A stretch of DNA of 64,000 bases from positions 135,987,960-136,051,959 of the forward strand of contig NC_058337.1 in the NCBI RefSeq assembly GCF_905475395.1, given 5' to 3'. Every line of letters begins with the position of its first letter. The first letter of the stretch is position 1. The DNA comes from Chrysoperla carnea. Taxonomy: Eukaryota > Arthropoda > Insecta > Neuroptera > Chrysopidae. A program made the translations under genes and the position numbers. Under the pieces are notes generated by a model. That model saw only the letters and a list, made by a program, of their open reading frames with translations, had not been told where the DNA came from and did not search any database. Below are positions 13,263-27,200 of the stretch, one piece after another.

Positions 13263-13757
13263 CTTTTAAAGTATCTCCCTTTTAGTTTAACTAAGAGTTT
13301 TGAAGTCATTTTTGCATACTTCGAAACATTTTCAAAAACCAACTTCACTTTTCTGCCCGTGCAGTGAAAATTCTTCACCTAAAGTAATAAAAAAAATTTG
13401 GTTTCATCACAATTCAGAGAAAAAGGCTGTCAAAAATCAGAACGAAGTGTAATATGATAATAAAAGATATGAAATAAATCTGTTGTTTTTGAAGTTGTCC
13501 CAAGAGACAACGGTCGCAACTAATTTAATTATCTAATTCATATTCCTAGTCCTTGGGGATTTATATTACACATACATAGTCCAGGAGACGGGATAAGGTC
13601 GATCTTCACCCATCTGATAACCAGATAATACTTCAAATTAATGATTATTAAACAGTCTTTGAAACTACGTTCGTGATCTCTACGGCAATCCTAAGAATTC
13701 AAAAATTTTTGGCGTTTTATTTTAATTGGGTAGTTTTTTTATGTCGAATTTGCTACA

Positions 13758-13925
13758 TTACCCATAAGATTGTAAAACTAGACTTGAAACCATGACAGAA
13801 TTTGAAAGTTAAATTAAAATTGATAAAAAAGAAGTCATAAACATTCAAAGATTATTGTCTGTCTCTTTTTTGAAAAACGAAGTTTTATATGTAATCTGTA
13901 TAGCGATGCGGTGTAATGACGTCAC
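13758..13925 (+). repeat. R2 dispersed repeat, copy b
   Basis: Same order of motifs as copy a, 650 bp away in the same orientation, ending near TGACGTCAC. Confidence 0.55.
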
Positions 13926-16597
13926 TAGTCGATTTTTCCTCTTTGATTAATTATCATCTTATTAGAATAACAAAAAAGAACGGAGAACCTTTATGGAGCC
14001 CCAATTTAAATTTTGCGTCTACCATAATTTCCTTGTGTTTGAAACACACAACGGGGTGATTTCATTTCTATATTGAGAAAATTATTTAAAGAAATTAAAA
14101 ACAAAAAATTCAATTATTAAACTTTTATTGAAAATAATATATACAATATTTTTTATTTATAATTTAAATAAAATTTTTTTTATATAATTTAATATAAGCT
14201 AACTAAAATTTTTTTTTTTAAATACAGTCCATTTTCACTCTTTTCATATATTTTTTTTTTTATACAATATATTATCATTTTTATATATTTAGTAGTCTTA
14301 CTAATTTTACTGATCATAAAAAAGACCTCAAGCAAAATTAATCTAATTATCACAAATTATCTTGTTTTTTATTTTCATATTAATAATAAAAAAAAAAACA
14401 TTTTTATTAGTCCAAAGCAAGACCGCGTAGGGGTGTATCAACATGTTAAAATATGTCTAAGCCCATGGGTGTTGGCAACCATAAATTAGTTAAAACTTTT
14501 AAAAACAAAAAATTATCTGGAAAAATTTGGAAGAAGAGATTTATTTTGTAAAAAGTTAAGCCTTTTTAGACTTGCAATCCCAGATCGAAAATCCCTGTCA
14601 ATCTATGTATCAAAAATTATCGAAGAGAGAAGTACTTTCATTTATTATTTATCAGAAAATTTTTTAAGAATAAATCTATTCAAAAATGTTATAACGTAAA
14701 AGGTAAGCGCGAACTATAGTCTGCCATCTTTGACCATCTTTGAGGGAACTAAACAAAGTTATCAGAAATTTTAGTCGGTAATGCAGGTAAAAAATAAATG
14801 TTTATATATGTAAAAATGAATTACTGAGTGTTTTTTAAAATATTTTTCAACTCAACTAAAATCTTAAAATTCCCAAGCGCGAGAATTTTTTCGAAGTAAA
14901 AAAACTGTTAACTTTGCTTTATGAAAAAAGCTAAGCAGTTTTTACTGTCAAAATTATCCCAATCAGTTATGTAAGAGTTAGAAAACCACTTTATAATATT
15001 CACATTCATTTTCAGGAATCCTCATATCCTTTGGGATATGTATTTACCATTGTTTAAATAAAAAATACCTTAAAATAAACCCTGATAGAAAATTTGCATT
15101 TTTAATCATTTGTTTTACGTTCGAAGTACGTATTTTGATTTCTAAGTTATAAAGCCTTTTAGAATCAAGGTAAAATTTAAATTTTGAATTTGAAAATTTG
15201 ATTTGAAATCAAGGTTTATTTTTAATTTTGAAAAGATTCTAAAGGTGAAATAATTTAATAACCAGCCTTTAACTATCTTTCTAATAAAAAAAATCGCTTG
15301 TCCCAGTTTTCCAGATGGTATTTCTTGCCAACGTTGACCACGGGGCAATTTTTATTAAATATCTAATGAAAACAAGTTCCGCCTTACTCTGGACTGTAAT
15401 TACGTTAGAAATTATTAGCTACAATCGAATTATTACTGTTTAAAAGATCGTTGAGCAATTTAAGCTGCAAAAAAATATGTTTAAAATATTTTTCAGGCTT
15501 TGTTTGCCATTTTATGAATCTTAATTCGAATGATATGCAATTTTTAATTATTTTCTAACGTATTTTTTAATATTAAATAAACTTTATTAATTTATTTCAA
15601 TTTATCGTAATAAATAATGAAATTTTATAATAAAAATTCTAGAGATACCACTAAAAAGGATTTTTGGTTATATTTGTGTGGCCAGTGGCAAGTGGCAACT
15701 CAACTAAGTAATGTTGTTTATGAAGTATGGAAATATTTACAGCTTGGTAACGTGGGAAGAATTAAAAAAGTTGATTTTTGGATCGTTTTATCAAATTCGA
15801 TCAAATTTTATATTCGAATAACATTTAGAATAGTTTATAGAAGACGAAGTACAGAAGACGTCTTCCAAAATTTGTTTATAGAAGATTTTTACCCGTTACT
15901 GTTTGGAAAAACGTTTTGGAAATTTTCAAAATGAAAGACCAAAAGCGTCCTTTACTTAATTATGTCCTCCGATAATTAAGAAGAATCTAGAACTTATCTC
16001 AAAAATTGTAAACTATGTTTTTTTATTTTTCTAAATATTTTTACAGCGCCCTTGCTCGTATTTTCTTTTGGAGATTTCCTCCTTTTGTTTTGTAAGGCCT
16101 TGTTAGGGACTAGTTCTTTAAGTCAGTTGGAAGGAAAATGTAGCTTTTCCTTCACTTAAACTTAAAACGTCTCTTAAACAATTTAGTACACTCCATTTTT
16201 CCACAGAATCTGGGACTTTTTCTTCCTTAACCCTTCTGAGGTTTTTTTTGAGCCAAAACTACGTAGCAATTTTTATAAAGGCTCAACAAAAGAGTATGCA
16301 GCAATATTTTTTCGAAGTATACTGTAGCTCGACTGCGTCACATTATTTTTCCGAGATTTATTGGAAGCTTGCTGTATTTGAAATCCTGAAACGCATCTTA
16401 GACTGACAGTCAGGATAAATATTATGAAACAAAGTCTTTGACATATATACAAATTTTTAGACACTTCTTCTGCATCAGAAACTCCTATAAAAAGCACACT
16501 TTTTGTAAGCCATCCAAAAACTTTCTTCTTTAATTTTTCCCAGTTACATTTTGTCAATTTTAAACTTTGATTATTTTACAAAAACATGAAATGAATT

Positions 16598-16749
16598 GGA
16601 GAGAGTTTGAGCAAATTCGATTGAGCAAAATATGTTATTGATAATGCAATGACTGCTATCCATTGCACATGAGAATCAAGTGAAATTAACCATTTTGTAT
16701 TTACGTGTAATAAATATTGATTCCTCAATCGAATTTGCTAGAACTCTCC
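16598..16749. mobile_element. small MITE-like inverted repeat element
   Basis: Terminal inverted repeats: GGAGAGAGTTTGAGCAAATT with CGATTGAG at the left, and CTCAATCGAATTTGCTAG with AACTCTCC at the right, about 28 bp each. Length 152 bp, no coding potential. Target duplication not evident. Confidence 0.5.
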
Positions 16750-18290
16750 TATGAAACAGTTTATAATATAAATAGTGGCACAAATAATGTCTGACTGTTG
16801 TTGGCACACAGTGGACGGTGATTTGAGCCAAAAATTGAGCTTTCACTGATTTATAACGATGTATGAGTGAAATAAATAGCGAGGAAAATAGTTGATGATA
16901 TTCTTAAGAAACTACACTCATTTAGAAACTATTTTTTTTATAAAGTTTTTCAGGATAAGAGACAAAACTGTTCATGCCATTTTATTCAAGCTAGTAGAGT
17001 TTATTTGACAGTTCTGCTTAGCCCTTTTATCTTTTGAACCAAATCCCAACTCTTCATCTTCATTTCAAGTACGCTTTTAATTAGTGCCTCCTCTGTTGGC
17101 AAGTTTCAAAAACACATTCTCCGTGATTTGGCGTTTATTACATAACCTTACTTTTTAAATGTCATCAAATATCACAGTTACGTCATCTTCCGTAAGTGAG
17201 AGAATCAATCAGTGAAAACTCTTTGTACAAAGAAAAAACGGTTTAGTTTTTTTGTTCAGAAATTATCACAAACGCTTTGCTATTATAATTCACTATTTTA
17301 ACGTAATTAGGGAACTCACATAAACACGCAGAAATAGAAAATCCTAGAATATGTGAAACCGAAAAAGTCCATTAAATATGTAGAAAATGCAGAAATTTTT
17401 ATATTTTTATAGCCTGTGTCATAACTTTTTGTAAGCTTTTTAATTTTTTTTAACGATTTGTTTACAAGAATATATTTAATTAATTTTTGAGCATGTTCTT
17501 TACATACTGAGCATGAAAAATGTTAATTATTATACTAATTACCCCGAATTTTTGGTTGGTTTTTTATTTAGAATAAATCTCATCAATTATTTTTAAAATA
17601 TCACGATTTTTTATCTTAGTTTTCTCCCGAATGTCTCTGTTTTTCTCACTCTATGAATGTTTCTTATAAGGCTATCAGAAAGGAATCCGTATGTCATCCT
17701 TTTTCCTCGTTCGGTAATAATATTGATACTGATTTACGGGGACCTCCTAAGGATTTTGTTGTATCTAATGTATTTGTTGATGCATGTAGAATTTCGAAAT
17801 TTAGACTACTTGGTGGACTATTGTTGATTAATCTGAAATTTGAAAAAATATAATTAGTTTCCGGAAATTAAGGTGTTAAAAACGCGAAGCATTTGGACAA
17901 AAATTAAAGACTCATTTAAGTCTTTATAGATAATTTAACAAAGACTGAATAGTTCATAATGAACAAATATTCTTGCCTGGGAAGGAAAACGCTTGAAATG
18001 AATTATAAATTACTGTCGAAGTAGCACCGTGGACCAGGTGTTGCAAGAAAATTGTGCTAGTAAGTCACTCTTTAAATATCTGAGAACTATTAACGGGGCC
18101 TCAATTATAGTTTTTTGGTATTGTATTGTAACGCCATGAAGCTTTTGAGCAGAGCTTAAGGAAATTCATTAGTAGGCTTATAGCCTTATTTTTTCTGGAA
18201 GTCGAGCCACAGCTTTAGAGAGATCTAATTTTGCCTTGTTCAGTGAAAAAAATTATTTACATTTATCTAAAATAATTAAAAATATTTCAC

Positions 18291-21200
18291 TTACTTTTCA
18301 TCAATCCCATAATGAGGTGGCGGACTTGGAGTTCTTGATAATGGAAAACTTGCAATATCACGACTCACAGTAAGGGAACGAATTGATCCAAATGTTTGAT
18401 CGGGTGATAATTGTGTAGCTAATGGCACTAATCCCCTAGAAAAATAATACAAACTTTAGCAAATTCTTACTTTGATTTCCTAAATGAAAAACTCATATTT
18501 CCAATTGGAAAATATGGAAAGTTTAGACAATTTTCAAAAATATGGATACATACCCAATAGAACCAGTTGGGACTAAAAATGGTTGCGGTGTTGGACATTG
18601 GCTAACTGGTGATGCACCACTCAATGAACTACGAGCACTTGGCACTTGACTATGTGGACATAATGGAGGTGCCACATGTACTGTTCCCAGATGACTGTTA
18701 CGGCGACAACATAGCGACCAATATCCAGAATCATTACTATTTTGTATAGCAGCTAAAAATGAAAAGAAAAATTATAAAATCAGATTATTATGGCAGAATA
18801 TTTCTCCCAAATTTATAAAGTTTTCGAAAAAATGTTTTGTTATTTTGTTCTCTCTCAATTACGGATATGAGTTGAATTTTCAACGACTCTGAAAGTAAAA
18901 TTTAAGGTCTCCGATAAAACATCTCCACTCCAAGTAGAATAAATGTTATTCAGGTCCTTTTTCCAAAACGATTTATTGAAGCAAAAAATTTAGCTAGTGA
19001 GATTAAATTGTCAACATCTCAGTGTCTCAGTATTACTGATTTAAAATGAATACCCAGAAAAAATGTATACGTACCAATAGTTTTTGAGTTTGATACAGGA
19101 CTTAATGGATAAAAATCACCATGTATCGGGCAATGGAATCCAACACATTGTTCCTTCTTTCGGGCACGTCGTGTGAGAAAACATAATAGAACACCAAAAA
19201 CAAGCATGATTACACCAATGACTATACATGCTGGACCTAAAATACGACTATTTCCAGTTAAGGCAATACGATTTGCATATGAATCAGGACCTTCATCTAC
19301 ACCAGGACCACGATATGATGCGGCTGTAAACAAAAGAAAATGATCAAATTAATAAAGGATGAACACGTTACCAAAATATCTAGTTTGAAAAATAAACATT
19401 CAAAAACGAATACTACTTTTTTTAGGATAAAAGAAAACGAATACTACTCGATGGGTATATTCGCCAAAGTTAGCCGAAGTGAAGCACTTACTACCACACT
19501 CACGTCTTTCTTCGCAAGTATTTCATTGCTATGGCTGGCATCGAAGTGGAAATTGCTGCTACGGTAGCTCTCTGGCAAGATTGGCAAGAGAATAGCTTCT
19601 GGCATACCAAGATTACTTCGGCAGACAATTATGAGAAGTAAGCGTGCATGAAAATTATTGGAGTAGGCTAGAAATGTGTTTTAATGAAACCCCAACAGTT
19701 AATGTGAGTTGCATGAGGAACCCGGAGTCCCAACCCATTTTTCGGATTTGGGACATAATATATTATAGATCTTACACTACAAGTTTTACCTTTTTATTTT
19801 GAATTCGGGCAAGGTTCAACATTTTCAAAAAACTACTTTTTAAAATACAGAATTGCTCAGATGCTACACTTACTGATTAAGCCTGTACTTCAATAGGGAA
19901 TAACGATGATTGTTTTTGCTGAATTCAAAGTGTAAAAAACCGCAGAGAAAAATTATTTTTCAAATGCCTATCAAAAAAGCCAAGATAAAAGCCATCAAAG
20001 ATTTGTTTGTATCTCTTTCTAGCAAAACAGAATTTAGAATGGAGTTCTTATGGCAAACAGAGTGTATGACGTAAAATACTATTCTGATCTTTCTGTCTAA
20101 TATCTGTCTAATTAGTAGTTCTAAATGTTTGTTTCATTCATATATCTTGTCCGATTTTAATTTTAATATTAATTTTTAGTCATCTCTTTTACCGTATTTT
20201 CATATTTTGTTAAGAAATAAATGTTTCTTATAAACGCAATAATTAGAAATGAATTTCGATTAGATAAACAAAAAATTCATTTTGTTTGTGGATTTTACAT
20301 AATTGATTTAATTTACGTTTTAATTTCCAATTATAAATGTTTACAATTACGAATAAAATAAATGCTAAGTACAATTAAATTAATTCATTGATTGATTTAT
20401 GTTAAAAAATAGCTGATGTGACCTAAATTGTATTGATATAATATAAATTCTATTTTTGTAATATTAGTTATTGAATAATTAAATATAATTCGTTGTTATT
20501 AATAGAACATATAGCCAAATAAGAAAGTTAATGATGTAATTTAATTATTAATTTCTATCAACCAAACAATTTTAGAAAATATTTTCTATTTTCATCGAAA
20601 TATTTTCTATTTTCAGCTTCATGTTTAATTTAACTCTATAAGTACCTACGCATAAACCTTACTGTCTTATGGTTGGTGAGAGAGACAACACAAAACTTCA
20701 CTTGGTTGACAAACCCGTTGTTTTCGAGATATTGGGCCTGTGGAAGAGTAAAATGCTCATTTTGAAATGAAAATATCTTTAGCTGTGTTGAGAAATTCTA
20801 GTTTAGTGACCTAATTCTCACCTCGGAAGAGACACGCATACCAAATTGGAAACACCGGTTCACGAATCAAGACCAACCACTGAAGTGAAGTAAAATTAGG
20901 CACACGCAGTACTTGAATGAGTATATCTTACCCACTTATATCTTACTAGCTGTTACCCGCCCGCTTTGCTGGGCAACATCCCCACTTGCACCTCTCCCTC
21001 CACATTTCCTTGCGTTGGATAACAGTTTTGTAATGTACACGTCATGCTCTTTTATTTGATACCCCACTTAGGTATATTTGTAAATATTCGATATTTCCTT
21101 CCCACTTTCTCGCTACACCTTTCTACCCTCCGAAGGTTAAAAAAATTTCTAAATGTAATTTAAAACATTCGGACCAAGTTTTGAACTATTAAAAGCCATA

Positions 21201-24200
21201 ATTGAAAAATATGAATTTTTTATTCATGAACACCCCCGCAACCCCCCTTGTGGGTGGAATTTCGTAAAATCCGTTCTTAGCTGACCTCTACTTGGCAAAA
21301 GGAATATTCCTCCCAAATTTCAAGTCTCTAGGTCTTATAGTTCCAGAGATATCGTGATGAGTGACTATCTATCTATCTATCTATATCTATAGAAAGTCTC
21401 CTATATATTTATAGATATCTTAACCACTGTATATCTTATCTTATTTTTCATAGCAAAAGCCGGGACAAAGGAAATCATCGAATTAGTTCACAAAGTAAGC
21501 TGCCGACATAGACAGGCGCATTGCGCTTGGCTTGTTAGGCCTATTTTATATACAATAACTTAGAAATACTTATTTCTTTGCTGACTCATCTTTCAAAAGG
21601 AAAAAATTCAATAATATTTGTAATACGATATCGTTCAATGGTACAAAATACTTTAAATATGAAACTATTTTCTTTTTTTCCTCAGAAATTTAACCTTGTT
21701 ATTTCTTTTCTTTTCAATTAAGTACGCGTACGGTATGTATGGTGATACCACGTGACATGCTTCACTTGTTACTATAAAAGTATATCAACTTTCTTTTATT
21801 CTATGAATATACAATTTTTTTGTAGAAACATACCGAATGGTTTACAAAAAGTTTTATCAACCAAAAAAAGTCTTTTTTCTTTTTTAAGTAAAACTGTGCA
21901 AAATTTTCATATAATACTAGAAATAATCGTAGCATACAGATGCAAATTGTTTCTTAATGGTACGCTTTACTAACACGTGTTATGAGTTAATTTACGAAAC
22001 CGTTCTTAGATGCAAGACGTAATCCTTATATAAGGAAAGAAATACTAGAAATCTACTCATCTTCAAATAGTTATTGGCATGAAATCCTGCTTTGCTATCG
22101 TGAAACTTTATAATTTACAAAGAAAAGCGGTTTTTCAGATTTTAATGGTTAAAGTTGCAATTGAATTTCAAGAACTGCGATTGTACCCTTTACTCTATCG
22201 ATTTGAAATATAAATGTTGTAGGTATTTATATGCTACCTGCCTCTTTATTTTTCAAATATCTTGTTAATTTTTCCAATTTTCACTGTTTACATCCCGGTA
22301 AAATTGAATAAGAAAAAGTACCTGGGTGTGAACAATTAAAATTGGAAAAAATTAACAGAACATATCCATAGAATATGAAGACCTATATAACATTGCAAAT
22401 TGATGGAGTAAAGGGTATAATCGCAGTGCTTGAAATTCAATTGCAACTTTTACCATTCTTATATGAAAAACCGCTTTTCTCTATAAATTTTTTTCCCAAT
22501 AATGAATATTTAAGAGGATTCTTAAAAAAACTATAAAGTTTCACGCCAATCAAAGAATGATTTCATATATATAAAAATAAAATTATGGTGGAAGCGCAAA
22601 TAACATTAAATTTCGAATTGCTGACTGCACTGAATTGCGTTTCCACCATATCATAAAGACTCTCCTGCAAATAAATCTATACGAAACACGTCTTATATAT
22701 AATATTTAAAAGAATGTTTGGCCACTGTGATAAGTGGTATTTCATGTATTTCTCACCAGGCTTTTTGATACATCCTTACAGTTTTGGCTACTGATCAATT
22801 CATACTATATTTAAAAAAATGTTATTTTTGTTATTAGAAAAGATATTTGATATCAAAGTTGGAACTTTTTGCATAGGTTTATTGTACCAGTTGACTTGAA
22901 CTGACACATTTTAAATCATATTTCAAAAACATTTTCTACAGATTTTTTTCGAAAACAATTTAACACCTTAATTTATGACGAATTTTTTTTAATCAAGAAA
23001 ACGGTTTTTCCTGTTTTGTATACATACGATGTCTTAGTATTAAGTACAATAAAAAGTAAGATGTGACAAATAGTGTTTTTTAAATCGTATATATGGATTC
23101 TCATGAATTCTCTTTATAATCAGCTAAATTGTTTAATACACCTAACGGTTTTTTTCTTCAGATTTGACCTGTTAAAGTTTGCGCTTTTAACTTATCAAAG
23201 CTTATATTGAAATGTTTTTAAAGGTATGCTTTACAATGTAACAAGGCTAATTTTCTTATGATTAATTTGGAAAACTAATATTCATTAGATAAAAGCATGG
23301 CAAATATTTTCCTATAAAGAAAATTGTAACAAACGGCATTCGTTTTTCCATAAAATACATTTAAAGTGATGAAATAAATGACATTTGTATGTAATTTCTT
23401 CTATAAGTGATTTTTTCTAAATATTTCGGCATTAATATTTCAAAAACTATGGTATATATCGAAAAATTTTACTTATAATTTTCGTCTAATTTTCTCAAGT
23501 ACTAACAGAATCCACCGTTATTTGAAACGTAAGTCTCAAATATTTGCATACACTCATTTTTTGGGAACGTTCATATGTGTACGGTGGTCATGTTCATATT
23601 TTTATGAACTTGTTTTTCGAGATGAAAACAATAATTTTCTATTACAAAATTAAAAATCTGCTTTCTCAAATAAAAAATGGCTTCATCTACGCAACTCACG
23701 TGCTGTTGACAGACAGACATTGAGTCATATTGTAAAAACATGTGAACTTGTCTCACGTGAATATCAACAAAAAATATTTGAAGTAAAACTTATATAATAA
23801 TAAACAAAAAATGAAAATGGGAAAAAAAGAACAAATAATTGTTTAAAAAAATTGAAGTGAAGTGGAATTTTGTATTGAAATGTGTTGTATTGTATTTACG
23901 TCATTAAATTTGAATAAAATACAAATAATTTATTTCACCTGTCTAAAATATTTTATAATAAATGATAAATATATTATTACATTATTATTATAGTAAGAAA
24001 TGACTACATATGTAAGAAATAATGAATAATATGGCTATTAGTTTAATAGTTTATTATTGTTAATCTTTATTATATGAAGCAATTAACACAAAACAATACA
24101 AGATGTTATAAGTGACTAGAGTCGGAAAATGTAAGAAGCTAAAAATTCTGTGATTCACAAAAAACAACTGGGGACAGTATAACTAATTGCGTATCGGTGC

Positions 24201-27200
24201 TTAAATTGTATCAGACGATTTTCTCTAAACAGGTGATTTTGATCGGAAATCTGACGATCAATGCATGAATTAAACCGATAACCTAGTCAAAAAATGACAA
24301 GTTTTATACAGGATTGATTATTTTAATTTTTAATATATTATGGCTAATAGCTAGTTTTGTAGTAAACCAATCAAAAAATCACTTCAACAAAATTTGCAGA
24401 GTTTGATGAGTGACATCATGTTCTAACATCAGATTGGACCTTGTTCTTTGAATTGCTTTAACAGTCAATTAAGATCCTAAAAGGTAAAAGATAGAAAAAC
24501 ACTTTAGCTAGAAAGTTGGTCCTCATAAAAAACTAACTAATATATTTCGCTCGTTAAATATAAGGATACTAATAAGGATAAATTTTATTATAAATCGACC
24601 AGAGCCGTAAATTGAAAGGTATTTTGGATTCACAAAAAATACTGGGGAGAATAACCTATTCGGTATCGGTGCTTCATTATTCGTACCCGGCATATATCTC
24701 TTTTCGTTTTTTAGTCATCGTGGTCACAGACAGACGGAAAACCAACAGACAACCGGAAATGAATTAATTCGGTGATTTTATGAAACATCTATACCAAAAA
24801 TTTTGTTTGTATCATCAATATTTCTAAGGTATACAAGCTTGGAACTAAAATTAATATACACTAACAAGTGAAAACAAAACAATTGACTGAGTTAATTGTT
24901 GAAATACCATGAATAGTCAGTGTTGATTTCTTTATTACATTACACATACAAACATGTGACACATACATAACTTAATAATCAAGTACATATTATAAAATTC
25001 CCGCCTAATTGGCGCCCACACGGGTAAACAGTGATGTTTACGAAAAAATGTTTCAAACAAAAGTTGTTTAATTTTTGATGAAGAACATTTTTTACATATA
25101 AACTTTTGTTCTATCTCTAACGGTTTACAAGATGGGTCCTACGGACCCAAGACCCAATTGACCTATGATGCTCATTTACGAACTTGACCTCACTTTTTAC
25201 GTCCTGAGTACGCTGTAAAAATTTCAGCTCGATATATTTTTTCGTTTTTGAGATATCGTGTCCACAGACGGACGGGCGGACGGACGGACAACCGGAAATG
25301 GACTAATTAGGTGATTTTATGAACACCTATGACAAAATTTTTTTCCTAGCATCATTATTTTTAAGCGTTACAAACTTGGGACTAAACTTAATATACTATG
25401 TATATTTCATATATGCATGGTATAATAATATATATTTCATTTATACAGGACATAAAAACCATAGCAATTTAAAAAAATACAGTAATAAAAACTCGAGCAG
25501 ATACTATGACTCCACCGCTACAACGAATTAAAGCAGCCTGGAACATGAATACATGATCGATAAAACGAGGGTTTTTGATCGTAATAACTGAAACACACTG
25601 TATACTATTAGAATATAATAATACAAGAAGGTCAAGTTCATAAAAAAAGCAGAATAAATTATAATATAGAATAGTAAAAGACATTATTTTCCTATAAAAA
25701 TTTTTCGTCTAAAAGAATATGTTTAAATTAACCCGCGGGGAATTCCGCAGTGCGGTACCCTTAACTAACAAGTAAAATTTACAAAATTTAAAAAATACCG
25801 GATGAATTTTTCGGATACGGAACCATTAATTCGCATTTGAAACACATTTAAGAACACTCTCCATTAAATTACCTTTTTCCTTAAAGCTTTTTCCAAACTT
25901 AGCGGATTTTTGAAGATAATCGCCAATTTTTTAAATTACCTTTCAAACGAAAAAAAAAAAAACTCGATTCAGCCGTTCAGGCGCTACGATGCGACATACA
26001 GACAGACAGATTGACAGACACACATAGCTGTCAAACTTATAAAAACCCTTTATTTCGTTCGGGGGCTAAAAACAGGCTTGAGAAATGCTATATAAGTGAA
26101 AATTTAATTTCTTTTTATTTATAGGCAATTTTATCACAGATATGATATACAAATTACATAATGAACAAAATTTAAATCTTACTATATTATCTCTCTAGTC
26201 TATTTTCCAAGGTGAGGTATCTAACATACATACTTTCACGTTTATAATATTAGTATTTAATTTAAATGATAATAATTTTTCCAATCATTAGTTGATGTTT
26301 TTAAATAATAAGTTTATTTATTTATTGATTTTTTAATAATATTTTTTAATGTTATGATGTATTAATATTTTCTAAGTTGTATAGGTTGATGGATGTTTGC
26401 ATTCTAGATAATTGATGGTTATGCACTTAAAATATTACTATAATTGTTCATTAAATATGTATACGTAAATTTATTTAAAAAAATATATAATATAATTAAA
26501 TCTATTAAAATAAAACATCAATCATTAAACAGAAAATAGCCCTTATTTACTACGATGAGTACAAAAGTTTCTGCCGTAACTATACGGTGGATATTTCTTT
26601 TAAAGGTCGTTACAATTAGATATGTCAATTATTAAGATATGATAAAAAGTTTTGAAACATGATAACAACAATTAAGCATTCTTTCTTTAAAAATTTACTT
26701 CGTATCAACTTATTAAAAACTTATCTAACTTATCAGAAGTTCTTTAATTTTGCTTATAAAATCCTTCGCCTTATTTTAGTAGAAAAATATGTACACTTTT
26801 TAAAAGCAAAAATTTAACCACAAATATGTAACGAAAGTTCAAAATAGTTCCAGAAATAGTCAGATATCTAATACCGGGATTCTAGTCAGAGAATTTGGAT
26901 GTATACCAAGGATAATTGCTTGAACATATTTATCAAAGATCAATTTTCTACCTATTTTAAACTTGTTTAAGAATGCTTAAAACACTTAATTTTAAATTGA
27001 ATAATGTTATCAGAAACGCTTTACTCGACGTTCAGCTCTGGGAATTTTTTGGAAATCTTTTTCCGGAAATCAAAATAAAGCTTACGCAGAATTCAAACGC
27101 GAATTTGTATTTCGTATGTCGATGTTTTTGTATTCAATTTTAAAGCATGGTAATTGATAAAGGAATTTAAAAGTTATATTACAACTGTATTTCGAATCCA

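Larger units (their letters stand above)
9932..18290. other. intergenic, mostly repeats
   Basis: Apart from the LINE remnant, two R2 copies and the MITE at 16598, this is featureless AT-rich sequence with T tracts (14160-14400). No splice-consistent gene was found on either strand. Confidence 0.5.

Noticed and set aside
15617-15934. 105-codon plus-strand ORF
   Set aside because: No recognisable domain, neighbouring exons or promoter; length is compatible with chance among six frames of 64 kb.
16273-16557. 94-codon minus-strand ORF with a hydrophobic middle
   Set aside because: No signal peptide at its start, no family resemblance, no splice partners.
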